A stretch of 64,000 bases of DNA, from the NCBI RefSeq assembly GCF_000321225.1, contig NW_004451859.1:6637-70636 (forward strand). The letters run 5' to 3'. Source of the DNA: Odobenus rosmarus divergens (taxonomy: Eukaryota; Chordata; Mammalia; Carnivora; Odobenidae). Under the pieces are notes generated by a model. That model was not told the origin of the DNA. It ran no database searches and was given only the letters and a program-made list of their open reading frames with translations. The position numbers and the translations under genes are program-made. Below, in pieces: positions 10,273 through 21,567 of the stretch (position 1 is the first letter of the stretch; each line of letters begins with the position of its first letter).

Positions 10273-10482
10273 GGGCACCTGGGTGGCTCCGTTGTTAAGC
10301 GTCTGCCTTCGGCTCAGGTCATGATCCCAGAGTCCTGGGATCGAGCCCTGCATCCGGCTCCCTGCTCAGCGGGAAGCCTGCTTCTCCCTCTCCCACTCCC
10401 CCTGCTTGTGTTCCCTCTCTTGCTATGTCTCTCTCTGTCAAATAAATAAATAAAATCTTAAAAAAAAAAAAAAGAAAGAAAG
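10273..10482 (+). mobile_element. SINEC (gcgtctgcc subtype) inside the ERV-L relic
   Basis: Full-length copy with head ggcacctgggtggctccg, body cccactccccctgcttgtg and tctctctctgtc, then (AAAT)n and a GAAA-containing tail. actctag repeats at 10266-10272 and 10483-10489, extending imperfectly into the A-rich tail. It post-dates the ERV. Confidence 0.93.
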
Positions 10483-10634
10483 ACTCTAGTCTTGCTCTTG
10501 GGTTCCAAATACAATCTTCTCTGCCCCTATTCTGTAGCAGAAACACAATTCCTCTTGGAGATTAAGACCACTTACCCCAGTTGGTACAGAGACCCATTTC
10601 TTTGTCAGTTCACCAGCATGAGAAACCCAAAATG

Positions 10635-10648
10635 GCCGGGGGGGGGGT
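10635..10648. repeat. Short G run
   Basis: A run of ten G within ggccgggggggggg lies in the decayed dUTPase-like segment. It is likely a secondary expansion. Confidence 0.7.
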
Positions 10649-10749
10649 TTCATTTTTTCAGTTCATCAGAACTATGACTATGTTTCCTTGTGGAAGCATT
10701 TCTCCTTTGGGCACTAGGACCTCCAAACTCATCAGCCATGGGGACTGGA

Positions 10750-11437
10750 AGCAAAAACAAAACAAAACAATACAATACAAATGACTCCCTTGCCCTGCTG
10801 CATTCTATGGGGAAAGCCCCCTATACTGGCTGTTAGTTTAAGGCAAGAATCTCATCCTTCAGGACAGCACCCCAATCCTTCAGGATACTCTGCTCCAGCT
10901 GACCCCATAACTGAGTCTTTACTGGGCACTCCGCTCCTCTGTTATGCCAGCTACTATGGGGGGCAGGATAAGACCATTTCACGAAGATGAACCTCACTTT
11001 CTTTGCCATAAAATGTGTCGCTTGGTCAGAGGTGATGTCGCATGAGATACGATGGCAATGAATAAATCAGGCATTCTGCTAGTCCACAAATGGTAACGCT
11101 ATCAGAAACCCTGCAAGCAGAGAAAACAAAGACCTTGTGAAGTAGGTATCTTCCCTCTAAGGACAAAGTGATGCACTCTGAATAATGGGAGGGGTGACTT
11201 AGAATTAATTCACCACGAGGTAGCCAGCTTGACTGGGTCAATGGTACCATACGGGGCTCGGCACCAACCTTGGGTTTTAGAAGGTTGGGGTTTCAGGCAG
11301 ATCAGCCTAGGTAAAGAAAGCCTATGAGTAGCCCCTATCCCTGCAGCTATGGTCAGGTGGTACATGGATCCATTAGTTTGGTTCCAAGGTGACTGGGAAA
11401 AGAAGCTAGCATCTAGAGAATGAGTCACCCTGTCCAC
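10750..11437 (-). pseudogene. Integrase segment of the ERV-L pol relic
   Basis: Minus frames 11210-11437 and 11026-11250 cover the zinc-binding/linker part and the start of the catalytic core (VSDSVTICGLAECLIY). After a frameshift, TSDQATHF at 11010-11033 gives the second catalytic Asp region of the D,D(35)E core. The downstream Glu region is degraded (RGAEC). The integrase cannot be functional. Confidence 0.72.
10752..10780. repeat. A-rich (AAAAC/AATAC)n patch
   Basis: aaaacaaaacaatacaatac-type repeat between the integrase and dUTPase-like blocks of the ERV relic. Confidence 0.75.
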
Positions 11438-12210
11438 TTGATTTCTGAGGGTCTCCTTCCCAGTGGTTGCCTATGGAAGACATTTACCTGGGACATGAAT
11501 ATCTTTGTACTCTGTGCCATTCTGAGGGGAATATCCACATCTCTTGCTCCCAGAAGTCCTTCTCCATCATCTTCCAATTTGTTCCTAATCCCCGAGTGGC
11601 AGGTCAGCGTGCTAGCTCCTGCCCATGAGTCAATGTAGATTTGCACCCTGGGCCAGCTAACTTAACACCGAGTGGACAAGAGAGTACCACTTTAAGTTGT
11701 GCCCATTGGGAGCATCTCCCTTCAGAGTGCCCACCCCACCCCCAGCATACCCAGTGAGGGCGCAATATAATAGCTGTCTTTCCTTAGCACATGGGGCAGA
11801 TACACCTGTAACTGGACCACATTTTTCCTTCTTCCTTTAACCAGTCAGAGGGAACCAGTCATGCAGTCAAAGGTTTGCGTTGAGGGAGAGGCAGCGAAGC
11901 ATAAGAAGCAGGTACCACGGGGATCTGAGCCACCTGAACTTGCAGTTTATTTTTACCTTTTGGACCTGCTCACCCAGACCTCACATTCCACTTCCATTTC
12001 ATAATAGAGCGTGGCTGCGCATGTCCAATTTTATGGCTCAGTGGGTTAGATAACGCAGTCCATGATTGGCAGCTGAGTTCACATACTCAACGTGGAGACC
12101 CTGAGCCATTGGTTGAGTCTCCAACAGGATCCAGTAGAAAGCCAGGAGCTGTTTTATTTTAAGTACACAATAGTTGTTGGTTGGTGAAGGACGAAAGATC
12201 TTACTCGAAA
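11425..12210 (-). pseudogene. RT connection / RNase H segment of the ERV-L pol relic
   Basis: The open stretch 11425-11646 carries IYIDSWAGA, an RNase H active-site region with its conserved Asp. It is followed by a part ending in KIFMSQVNVFHR. Upstream pieces include QPMAQGLHVEYVNSAANHG (about 12060-12120). Phase changes separate these blocks. Confidence 0.7.
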
Positions 12211-12299
12211 ACCTTCTCTTCTCCTACTGTGGTTTGTACAATATAGATTTTTAAAATGCATTTTATTTGTTCATGCTTAAATATTTTTTTACCAATCTA

Positions 12300-12432
12300 C
12301 TGTTTATTTTTTTATTATGTTCAGGTAGCCAACATATAGTCCATCATTAGTTTTTGGTGTGGTGTTCAACGACTCATTGGTTGTGGATAACATGCAGTGC
12401 TCATCACAGCATGTGCCCTCCTTAATACCCAT
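12300..12432 (-). mobile_element. LINE-1 3' end fragment
   Basis: Reverse complement gives the carnivore L1 3' terminus: ggtattaaggagggcacatg, ctgtgatgagcactgcatg, then aaaactaatgatgg and a short A-rich tail at 12300-12317. Confidence 0.85.
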
Positions 12433-13052
12433 ATTTTAAAGTAAATGAATGCCATCTTGGTATCACACCCCTAAATAGCTTTTTCTGCATCTCTAAAATT
12501 GAAAATATTCTCCACTTAGCCAAACGAACATCACTGTACTTAACAAAATTAGAATTCTTTGATAGCATTTCATACTCGGTCCATATTTAAATTTCTTTAG
12601 TCATGCAAGAAATGTTCCTTACATTTAGCTTAGGACACCTGTGCCTTTTCTCTGGGCTTGACCTTCTTTAAATGAAAATTTGGGGGAAAAAAGGCAAAAT
12701 CAGGCAAAATTCAATTAGCCTGCCTAAACAGCCAAACTTCAAAGAAAAGCAAGAAAATGTAGGATACAGTGGTTAACTCTGGGGAGAGGGCCATAGTTGG
12801 AATCTCTCAGGTGCAAACAGGGAGCTTTAGAAAGCTGACAGCGTACTATTCCTTTGACCAGGATGATGGTTTCGTGAGAATTTCCCTTATGAGTAATCTT
12901 TAAATTATAACCATATGCTTATATGCATTTGAAAACAAAGTTGTGATATAACATATGAATAATTTTAATATATTAAAATATAATAATATATAATAATAAT
13001 AATAAAATACTTTTGGAACATAAACAGATATGCAATTGTCAAGCATTATTAT
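12433..13052. other. No gene seen
   Basis: AT-rich DNA ending in an (ATA/AAT)n patch at 12960-13012. No recognised repeat body. Confidence 0.5.
12960..13012. repeat. AT-rich simple repeat
   Basis: Imperfect TATAATAA/AAT units over about 50 bp. Confidence 0.85.
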
Positions 13053-13066
13053 AATAAATAAAAATA

Positions 13067-13262
13067 GGGGCACCTGGGTGGCTCAGTTGGTTGAGCATCT
13101 GCCTTTGGTTCAGGTCATGATCTCAGCATCCTGGGATCAAGCCCCACATAGGGTTCCCTGCTCAGCAGGGGGTCTGTTCCTCCCTCTCCGTCGCCCCTCC
13201 CCCCAACTTGTACACTCTCTCTCTCTCAAATAAATAAAACCTTTAAAAATAAATAAATAAAT
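13067..13262 (+). mobile_element. SINEC, middle-aged
   Basis: ggggcacctgggtggctcag head, gatctcagcatcctgggatc centre, body with cctccctctccgtcgcccc, long (AAAT)n tail. Flanking AAATAAA-rich sequence makes the duplication hard to fix (aataaataaaaata is similar on both sides). Confidence 0.92.
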
Positions 13263-14422
13263 AAATAAAAAGAATAGAACATTCATAGCATTTTGATTGA
13301 TAGTGGCCAAATCTAAATAAAGGTGGCTTTTGCAATGGCGTGTTTAAGTTCAACCTCTCAAAAACCATTACTGAGGATCTATTCTTGAGGAGAGCATTAG
13401 AATAATGACATTTTTACATAAGGCCATTGGCTTATATCATGACTTATGACCATCAATTTTAAATCCTGTTCTGTCTGGTATTCTAAATAAATTCCCATGC
13501 ATTATAAAATTATTACCACAGTTTGTTCTGACAAATGTTCTAACAAAAGCTATTTGAAAATTTTACAAGAGGGCTCAGGAAGGAAGTTTTACAGTTATAA
13601 AATATTACATTGAAAAACTAAAAATTTCCCTTTATTGTCCTAAAACCAATGCACGTATTAATCTCTTGGGGAAAAGGGCATGCCCTAGCCTCTCCCAGAG
13701 AGTGCAGCTACTGTGTGCTTAGACAGTTGCAAATAAGAGATCATTTCAACATCTCCATTCCCCTAGAGCTTCAGCCTCACATCCCTATGGCGTTTTGGGG
13801 GAAATTTCTCTTTCTTGACTTTTAAAATCGAGGCCATCATTGAGTTGATGCTTAGATATGCCAACCCAGCAGATGATAAATATCCCTTCCAAGTGCTTGA
13901 ACCAGCACATCAAATCCTGACTCCTGGGTGGTACCCCCATAGCAATGGGTATTTGGCCCATTTGAGCCTTACCTTTCATCCCCTTGTTCAAACCCTATTA
14001 GAATTCACCCCCACTTTCTCTCTAGGCTCCTCCTGTTGATAGAGATTGCGGACGTCTTACACATTTTTGATCTCTAGTCTATCTCTGCTCTGAGCAGCCC
14101 TTCTATTTAAGCCTCCTGGCTATGCTGATTTCCAAGTCTTGTAAGTGCCCTGGAGGCAATAAGAGGTGGGAGGGATGGGTGCTGAAGAGAACTGGCATGG
14201 GTTTGGGAGCAGGTGCATCAAGTGTAGTCATGGAAGTCCCTCCAGAGGCAAAGGGAATTCTGGGGAGCTTCAAGACTTTTTGGTCTTGCCCAGATCAGCC
14301 CAAATGTCTCTATGCTATTTCTTGGGGTCCCACTTCTTCCCCTCCAAAGCCCTTACCTTAGTGTAAGAGACAGTGAGGTCTTCAACTCTGCAACCCTTAT
14401 CCTGGGATCAGCCCATAGTCAT
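13263..14422. other. No gene seen
   Basis: No exon or repeat recognised in this 1.1 kb. Short frames around 13785-14366 exist on both strands without domains. Confidence 0.5.
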
Positions 14423-14690
14423 ATCTTTTATATATTTAATTTAAATTCAATTAATTAACATACAATGTATTATTAGTTTCAGAGGTAGAGGTCAGTGATT
14501 CATTAGTTGTATATAATAACCAGTGCTCATTATAACACGGGCCCTCCTTAATGTCCATCACCCAGTTACCTCATCCCCCCACCTCTCTCCCCTCCAGCAA
14601 CCCTCAGTTTGTTTTCTATGATTAAGAGTCTCTTAGGGTTTTTCTCCCTCTCTGGTTTTGTCTTGTGGTCCTATCTACCCTGAAACATTA
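14423..14690 (-). mobile_element. LINE-1 3'UTR fragment
   Basis: The complement strand matches carnivore L1 3'UTR: ggtaactgggtgatggacat, gagcactggttattatatac, and flanks with gagactcttaatcat. It ends in a decayed A-rich tail near 14423-14455. Confidence 0.85.
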
Positions 14691-15038
14691 GGAGTCAAAG
14701 CACTCCTTCAAAACTTTCATGGAGACCTTCAGGTTTTCCATGTGTTCTTTACTAAATGCCCATGGCCTTTTATGTTCCCTGTGTATGCTTTCTAGGACCA
14801 TACTAAGAAGCCCGGAGAGTCCACATCTTTATAATCACTTTGTGGCTATGGTGACACAATTTCCCATTCTATCGTACCAATGATAACCTGGGTAACCATG
14901 ATCCCACTGCCTGCTGTGGGGTACCCTGTTCCTCCCTCGCCCTGCCGCCATCAAGGAGATTCTACTCCTTCGAAACAAAGACAAATGTCATCCAGGAATA
15001 CCACTTGGAGAACCTGTTCCTTGAAGCTACTTAATTTA

Positions 15039-15126
15039 TTTTTTTTTAATTTTTTTATTGTTATGTTAATCACCATACATTACATCATTAGTTTTTGATA
15101 TAGTATTCCATGATTCATTGTTTGTG
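15039..15126 (-). mobile_element. Very short LINE-1 3' end insertion (88 bp)
   Basis: Only the last part of a carnivore L1 (caccatacattacatcatta, read inverted) plus its tail is present. It is bracketed by a perfect 16-bp duplication gaagctacttaattta at 15023-15038 and 15127-15142, so it is a complete, severely 5'-truncated, recent retrotransposition event. Confidence 0.93.
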
Positions 15127-15142
15127 GAAGCTACTTAATTTA

Positions 15143-15499
15143 AGTCTTCTTTGAATTACTATAAAATTGTGCTGTTTTAAGCCACTAAGTTTGTGGCAAT
15201 TTGTTACAGCATCAATAGAAAACTAATATAATCCACTAACAACTATTATTCCAGGGTGGGGCCATCTTCCTTCATCTCACTGAATGGCTGGCATATAGTT
15301 ACCTAATGATGGTGGGATATAGCTCTTGGTACATCCTAGAGGGGACTAAAAAGTATTTTCTATTATCCAGGTGTTTATACTTCTTATTACACACCCAGCT
15401 CTCTCACCCTCTCTCTCAAAAAAATTAAAAATATTAATAATAATATACACACACATTTTAATTATAACCCCAGAAATCATTACCCTGAAAAATTACTGC
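15143..15499. other. No gene seen
   Basis: AT-rich DNA with a small ATT/AC-rich patch at 15420-15460. Confidence 0.5.
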
Positions 15500-15635
15500 T
15501 ATTATCTTCATTTTGACACTATACGAAGTCTTGAAGTGGTTAAGGTACTTGCTTAAGGTCATAGAGTTAATAGGCACCAGAACCAGAGGTTAAGTCCCAG
15601 AACTGTAGCAGTCCATGCTCATTTCATGACAAAAT
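15500..15635 (-). mobile_element. MIR remnant
   Basis: Antisense MIR core: gtggttaaggtacttgctta, aggtcatagagttaatag, then accagaggttaagtccc. Ancient tRNA-derived SINE shared by mammals. Confidence 0.7.
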
Positions 15636-17268
15636 GTGACTTCCAAGGAGCCAGACACACTTGACTCTAGGTCCCTTAGCTAGATCATGCTGATCTTTCT
15701 TCAAGTATAGCAACCAAGAGATATATACATAATATTAAAAATTAATACCTACTGAATAGGATCCGGAACGAGAGGGTGTCCATGGGCATAGCTCCCCATT
15801 TTATCCTAGTCCTTACTTTCAATTTACTCACCTCAGCTTGCCCCAGTAAAGAGAAACTTTTAGGGAACCAGAGACATGCAGTAAGCACAGAGTCTAATCT
15901 CTCAATCGTAACCCTGGATCACATTTAATCAGGTTGGATCCAATACGGAAGCTTCCAGCCCTGCTTTATGAATTACGGGTCAGAGAATGGCCATACAAAA
16001 CTGTAATGTGATTAACCATTGACAGGGAGCTCAAAACATCACTTTCTATCTATTAACCATGGAACTAGAAATGTACGTTCTAGAAACATTGGCATACGTG
16101 TGTATCAAAAGCATATTCCCACCTATGATCTCAGATGGGCATCAGCTTGGTGTTATTAACATTGACAACTATGAAAGTCCGTTTTACTAACATCCGACTT
16201 TATTCACTCCTCCCCAACCCCTACATTTACAGGCTTAAAACCCAAAAGAATGAACTAAAATGCCACATGCTGCGGGACCTTGTCCCCTGGGACAGTGTGT
16301 TTTCTTATCAAAATCCATTCATTTCCCAATAGCGTACTCTGTATTTTTCTTCTGTAATTGGTCTTACACAGGTAAGAAAATTGAGTTCACAATCAGTTTT
16401 TACCTCCTTTGAAATTATATGGCTCTGCTGCTATAAATAACCGTCATTTCATTTCTATCAGCAGGAACCTACAGGTGATTAACTCTGAATGCTCACCTGC
16501 ACGGAGGATTGTCAGAGTGATTTCTTCAAGATGAGAAATGAGCTGGGCAACCCAGCTCGCCCAGGTGAATGGGCCACGGAGGTCCCCATCCATCATATCA
16601 ACGTGCTGTTGCTACGTCGGCTTCACGCCATTGACCCAAACAGCGGGACCCAAACCACCAATGCGAAGTTGCTAAAGTGATGTCAAACAAGAAAGCTGGT
16701 TAAGATGTAACCACCCACAGTTAGAACTAGAATCTAGGAATCAGGACTGGGACAAAGAGTAAGTGGCCCTTTGTCAGTAAAAATACTTTTTTTTTTTCCC
16801 AATAGCAAAAAGTGCAAGAGTGACACCTTGTGGCCTGTATAAGGCATCACAGAGGACTGAGCCACGGAATATTCTCCTCACCAACCTCACTCTGGGGAGT
16901 TTTGAAGATAGCAGAGGACTATGATGTTCATAGAGAAAAAAGATCCGTGCTTGCAAGAAAAGTATTCTTCTCGCTCTGGTTAGTAGCTAAATATCAGAAG
17001 TGACACCACACTGCCGCTGTTTTGAATGAATACAAGTTAATGTGTCCAAAGAACGATAATTCAAGGGAAAAAAAAGTCTTTAGAACAAATTCAGATAGCC
17101 ATTAGGAGTCTGGACAAAACTCTTTTATGTAATAAATAACTTTAAATAAAGCCATTATCAGCCACTGCACAGAACTTGGTCACTCATTCCGACACCCAGA
17201 ACTTAATATTCTTCTAGGGCAAATGCCTCCAACCCTTGTTTAAATCAAAACCCCCTCCTATTTAGACT
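15636..17268. other. No gene seen; includes a short GC-richer stretch
   Basis: The stretch 16489-16680 reads as 63 codons with mixed composition (CTEDCQSDFFKMRNELGN) and is GC-richer than its surroundings. No family is recognised and no clear splice pair brackets it. T run at 16787-16796. Confidence 0.45.
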
Positions 17269-17353
17269 GGCACCTGGCTGACTCAGTTGATAGAACATGC
17301 AATTCTTGATCTTAAGGTTGTGAGTTCAAGCCCCATGTTGGGTTAGAGATTAC
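17269..17353 (+). mobile_element. SINEC, older short type, host of an inverted SINE
   Basis: ggcacctggctgactcagtt head, gttgtgagttcaagccccat, gttgggttagagattac body. Its A-rich tail was the target of the next element. Confidence 0.85.
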
Positions 17354-17367
17354 TTAAGTAAATGCAT

Positions 17368-17557
17368 CTTGGGGGTGGAGTGGGGCGGGGGTGCTCGTGA
17401 GCAAGGCAAGGAGAGGCAGAGGGAGAGAAAGAATCCCAAGCAGGTTCCATGTTCACTGTGGAGCCCCACATGGGGCTCAATCTTACCACCCAAAGACCAT
17501 GACCTGAGCTGAAATCAAGAGTGAGCCACTCAACCCACTGAGCCACTCAAGCGCCCC
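17368..17557 (-). mobile_element. SINEC, minus strand, inserted in the tail of its neighbour
   Basis: Complement reads ggggcgcttgagtggctcag, then gagccccatgtggggctcc and a CT-rich body. Flanks ttaagtaaatgcat (17354-17367) and ttaaataaatacat (17558-17571) are a diverged duplication. Together with 17269-17353 it makes an inverted SINE pair. Confidence 0.88.
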
Positions 17558-17574
17558 TTAAATAAATACATGTT

Positions 17575-18027
17575 AAAAAAAAACAAAAGACTTCTGAGCA
17601 TAACCAAGTTAATTTTCAGTCACTTTAACCACCTTATCTTTTATCAGATAAAGCCCAGACCAAACAAAGAACCCATTTCAAAATATTCATCAAATAAATA
17701 CATGCATAAGTGAACAAAAAAAAGTGCAAGCAAATGGAAACCAGAGTAGTTTATGAAACACCAGTCCAAGGGAGTACAAAGATAAACAACTTTAAAAACA
17801 TAGCTTTCCAGGAGCAACAGGAAACAAGTTTCCAAGGGATATCAGAAAGAGCTATAGTCCATCCTCATACTCGGGAAATAGAGATGGGGGAAAATGTGTT
17901 CTAGTGAGTGTGTGGGTATTTATGCCTAAGGTGATCATCAGGCACTCATTTGCTATTTGAAACTAGAACAAGCTATTTCATTTCTCTGAGCCTCAATGTG
18001 ATTTGTAGAATGAGCAGGTGTCTATAG
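17575..18027. other. No gene seen
   Basis: Overlapping short frames on both strands near 17644-17904, without motifs. Confidence 0.5.
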
Positions 18028-18935
18028 ACTAGATCAGCAGTCTTCAAATGCATATGAGAGTACCCTCAAAGTTCTCCAAAACCCTCCAAGTGGAGAGTTG
18101 GACATGGAGAGTTTTAGGAAAATAACTATCAGAATCTTCAACTTCATGTGTTTTCTTTCTTAAAACTCATCTGCTGGAAAATTTCTCTTCCTTCCCCTCC
18201 CCCACCATCTTTTCCTACAGCTCTTTATCTAGTCTGTAAGAAAAAGTATACCCACAACCAGCCTGGAATCTTAGATGTGTCTTCTCCAAGGAACAGCTTC
18301 GGGGCACCAAACCAAGGGCTCAACCACCAACTCCTTCAATCAGTGGATACTCCATTCATGTCATTCCATATATTTTCAATAAAATATTACCTTTCATGCT
18401 TAATAATTATCAATCTGCATTATAAGTATTGTTTTGATCATGTGTTAATAATTATAATAACTCACTCAAAAAACTTTTTAATTCTTATAACCTATGGTAA
18501 TGACAAACGTTTTGAAAAAGTAAACACACATACATAGTTACAGAAATGTATAAGGGGATGGCCAACATCAATGAAAGACTTTCAGAAATAAAGTTATACT
18601 ATATTTGGATAAAATTCTGTGTGGAAGTTGAAATGGAAATGCAAGTTCGAGGAGAAACACAAATAATGCAAAATGACTAATTATTGGAGAGTTTTTTCAT
18701 GTATATGTTAAAGGATTTGGGGGGCTATCAAACATCTGTTGTGTTTATATTCTACTGTAGACATAAAAAGAATGATGCCTTGTTTTTAAATGTCAATATT
18801 TACAACATATCAGAAATCACACTCTTAGCATTTATGTAAACTTATGACAAAAAAATTGTATGCCGATTTTAAAACATGTGAATGTTTTTCAAAATTCTGT
18901 TAGGAGGGTTGTGAGCATAAAAGTTTGAAGGCCAC
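18028..18935. mobile_element. Possible hAT-type DNA transposon remnant
   Basis: cagcagtcttcaaat at the left and agtttgaaggccactga at the right are roughly inverted. The right end (ggttgtgagcataaaagttt) resembles old Charlie-like elements. No transposase frame and no convincing 8-bp duplication, so this is tentative. Confidence 0.4.
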
Positions 18936-20384
18936 TGAATTGGAGTATTTCTAAATCTTGCTTTTCTCCTTTCCTATCTGCCAGCTTTAAGGCTTTATAA
19001 GATAGTGCAAGTGTTATGTGGGGCTTTGGGTTTTTGGTTTTGTTTTGAGAATACATGATCTCTATGGGGATCTAGAAAGAGCAGAAGTCTGTCAACTGGG
19101 AAGCTTCTGATTGTCCAGGCAGAGAACTCTGGGTCCATTACTCTAACCAACCTTCACTCAAAAATACCACTCTAACAACAGAATAGAAAATCACAAGCTC
19201 ACACACAAAAGAATAATAACTTCTTAAAGCCCTATTTTGGGTTCCAAGCACAGGCCTCCTAATAGTTCAGATTCCAATTCCAGCACAAGAGTGACAAGTC
19301 TTTCTCTTCTTTAGTCTTTACTATAAAGAGATAAACAGCTTATGTCTAGAAATAACCAGAATAACCAAATTTCAAAGCATTTTTAGTAAGCGAACTGTCT
19401 TTCACAACAGTTTCAGAGAAAGATGACTAATAATTGGCTTTTAACACAAAGAGGTCCTAACTACTTTGTCCATTTTATTGAGCTTTACCTTGACCTTCAT
19501 TAGAATCTAGGGACAGGCAGTCTTTGGCATAGCAGATCTATGGGGCCTGTAGAGAGGAACACATATTCCCTGGGATCGGTGTCAAATGGCTATCTGCCTG
19601 GTTGCCTATGGGTGGAGTTAGAAATTCACCACTGAAAATTCCTAGTGTTTTAGATCCATGGCATTTGCCAGGCAGCTTGGAGGAAGTGTTCTGGCCTTGC
19701 CTTCAAACTCTCTGGGGTGCAGGAAGCTATGGGAGAGGCGGGGTGAGATAATAGACTGAAAGGAAAAGTCCACAGTTTCCAATGTAGCTTGAGAATAGGA
19801 CACTGATCGGTATCTGAGTGGAAATAGAGGGGCCACCAAACAAAGGTGGGGAGAAGGGGGAGTCAGTATTCATTAAAACAATAAATTTGTGACAAGCTGA
19901 ATAACACATTCCCCAGATGGCCCAACAGCAGTCGAGAACCGTGCCTAGCTTCTTTTTCTATCCACATCATTGAGCACACAGACTGGTACAAAGTCAGAGT
20001 TTTGTCCACTATGTTTATTTCGAACATACCTCAGCTCCGCATGTCACGGGCCAAATGTGCCATTCCAGATCCTTAGAGCTCTGAGGCTCTAACTCTCAAG
20101 GAATTGTTTGCAGGCATTTAAAAAAATGCCTGAATAATTTTCACAGGGCATGACTTAACATTTTACTCACAATAAGGAATGCATGTTTGAGATTCCCTCA
20201 CAGGGTGATGATAATTTGTCTTAAACGTTTAACATGGCAAGAGACAACAAATTTAAACATCAGTTTAAAAATGGAAATGAGCTACCTGGAAATGAGCGGA
20301 ATCTTGGTCTCAAATGATATTAGAAATGGCAGGATATTGCAACCGGTTACAGTAAATAGAAACTCTGTCCATGGACAGTAATAA
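18936..20384. other. No gene seen
   Basis: About 1.4 kb without recognised repeats or exons. Short frames at 19642-19909 (-) and 20187-20381 (+) have no domains. It is one of the least repetitive stretches here. Confidence 0.5.
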
Positions 20385-20565
20385 CAGCTACCAATCACTG
20401 CTCATTTGCTACTCATCCAGCCCTGTGCTAACTCTTTAGGATAATCCTATAAGTATTGCTATTTACTTTAACTGAGGAAGAAACAAAGTTAGAGAGGCTA
20501 TTTTTACCCGCCTATGGTCCGAGAACTGGTTAACTGGAAGAGCCAGGGTTCAAATCCATTTGGAA
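20385..20565 (-). mobile_element. MIR remnant
   Basis: Antisense MIR: gctaactctttaggataatc, gaggaagaaacaaagttaga, gaggct, and gccagggttcaaatcca at the tRNA-like end. Confidence 0.75.
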
Positions 20566-21318
20566 ACCTAGATGGATTTCAGAAGAATCCCCAGCCCTGA
20601 GATTCAGTGGTTGTGAGCTGATCTCCCAAGAGCCACGAGAATGGCTTGCCCATACATGGACTGTGTAGCAATGAAGAGAGCAGGAATGAGCTGTGTGGGT
20701 GTCAGCCCTGTGCAGCTGAGCCCTGCACAGTTCTGTGTGAGGTCTTACTGCGTGTTAAGACTCCAGCAACTTTTAGTGTGGGGGACCACTATCTGATTAA
20801 GCATTTTGATAGGCTTCCCACTGTTCAGCTCTCCATTAAAAGCAAGTGCAATACAACGAACCATGCGTGGTTAAGTCCATCCATTATTTAAGACCAGCCC
20901 AACTGGACCTGCAAGATCTTAAACTATGCAGTTGCCAGGTTTAAAAAAAAATGGCTTTGGGGGCAAAACCTAGAATAATGCAAAGTGTTTTCTGCATGAA
21001 GAAGCCCATGTGATGGCTGAGATTTTAATTCTATTTGTAAAATAAATTGCTTTTCAAAGAAATCCACAGTTAACATGTTCAATACATGCTTGATTTCTCA
21101 AAGCTTTAGAATGTAATGTCATTGTTTTCTATGCCTTTGTCTGATGCTTTTTACATAAAAGCAAGAATGAGATTCAGCTCCCGAAAAGCACTTGTTATTG
21201 CCACAATGCTCATATAGTTACACCCTGGGGCCCAAATTTCATCACTTAAAAATGTATAAATACTTGCTTACAATCATAGGATTGCAAGATCTACTGAAAG
21301 TACCAGGTCAGCAAGTTT
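20566..21318. other. No gene seen
   Basis: A frame at 20646-20891 has no recognisable family. No splice context seen. Confidence 0.5.
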
Positions 21319-21332
21319 TTTATTTATTTATT

Positions 21333-21375
<43 letters not shown>

Positions 21376-21567
21376 GGGGGGGGAGGGGGAGAGGGAGAGA
21401 GAAGGGGTGGGGAGGGGCAGAGGGAGAGAGAATCCCAAGCAGGCTCCAAGGCCAGTGTGGAGCCCAGCGGGGAGCCCAACACGGGACTCAATCTCACAAA
21501 CCTGAGACTATGACCTTAGCCAAAATCAAGAGTGGGATGCTTAACCACTGAGCCACCCAGGCGCCCC
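21319..21567 (-). mobile_element. SINEC, minus strand, with expanded GA tract
   Basis: Read inverted: ggggcgcctgggtggctcag head, body gagcctgcttgggattctct, and an AAATAAAT tail seen as ttatttatttattta. Its CT-rich part is expanded into the long repeat at 21336-21373. Confidence 0.92.
21336..21373. repeat. (GA)n microsatellite, about 18 units
   Basis: Uninterrupted GA repeat within the SINE, followed by G/A-rich DNA to about 21410. Length is likely polymorphic. Confidence 0.93.

Larger units (their letters stand above)
10100..10740 (-). pseudogene. dUTPase-like segment of the ERV-L pol relic, split by a SINE
   Basis: The frame reads SLEVLVPKGEMLPQGN at about 10680-10730, reaching a stop soon after, then IVFLLQNRGREDCIWNPR at about 10490-10545. 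These match the N-terminal and central parts of a trimeric dUTPase-like domain as found in ERV-L pol. The SINE at 10273-10482 interrupts it, and weak similarity resumes at about 10190-10265. Confidence 0.6.
10090..12210 (-). pseudogene. pol: ERV-L-type endogenous retrovirus pol relic (RNase H - integrase - dUTPase-like)
   Basis: Minus-strand frames in different phases add up to the 3' half of a retroviral pol. In order are a connection/RNase H part (about 11430-12210), integrase (about 10750-11430) and a C-terminal dUTPase-like part (about 10100-10740). A dUTPase downstream of integrase is the hallmark of class III ERV-L elements. The gene is dead: several frameshifts and stops are visible, and a SINE is inserted at 10273-10482. 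Upstream RT core, gag and flanking LTRs are not recognised here. The assignment to ERV-L rather than another class rests on domain order and needs a search. Confidence 0.75.
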
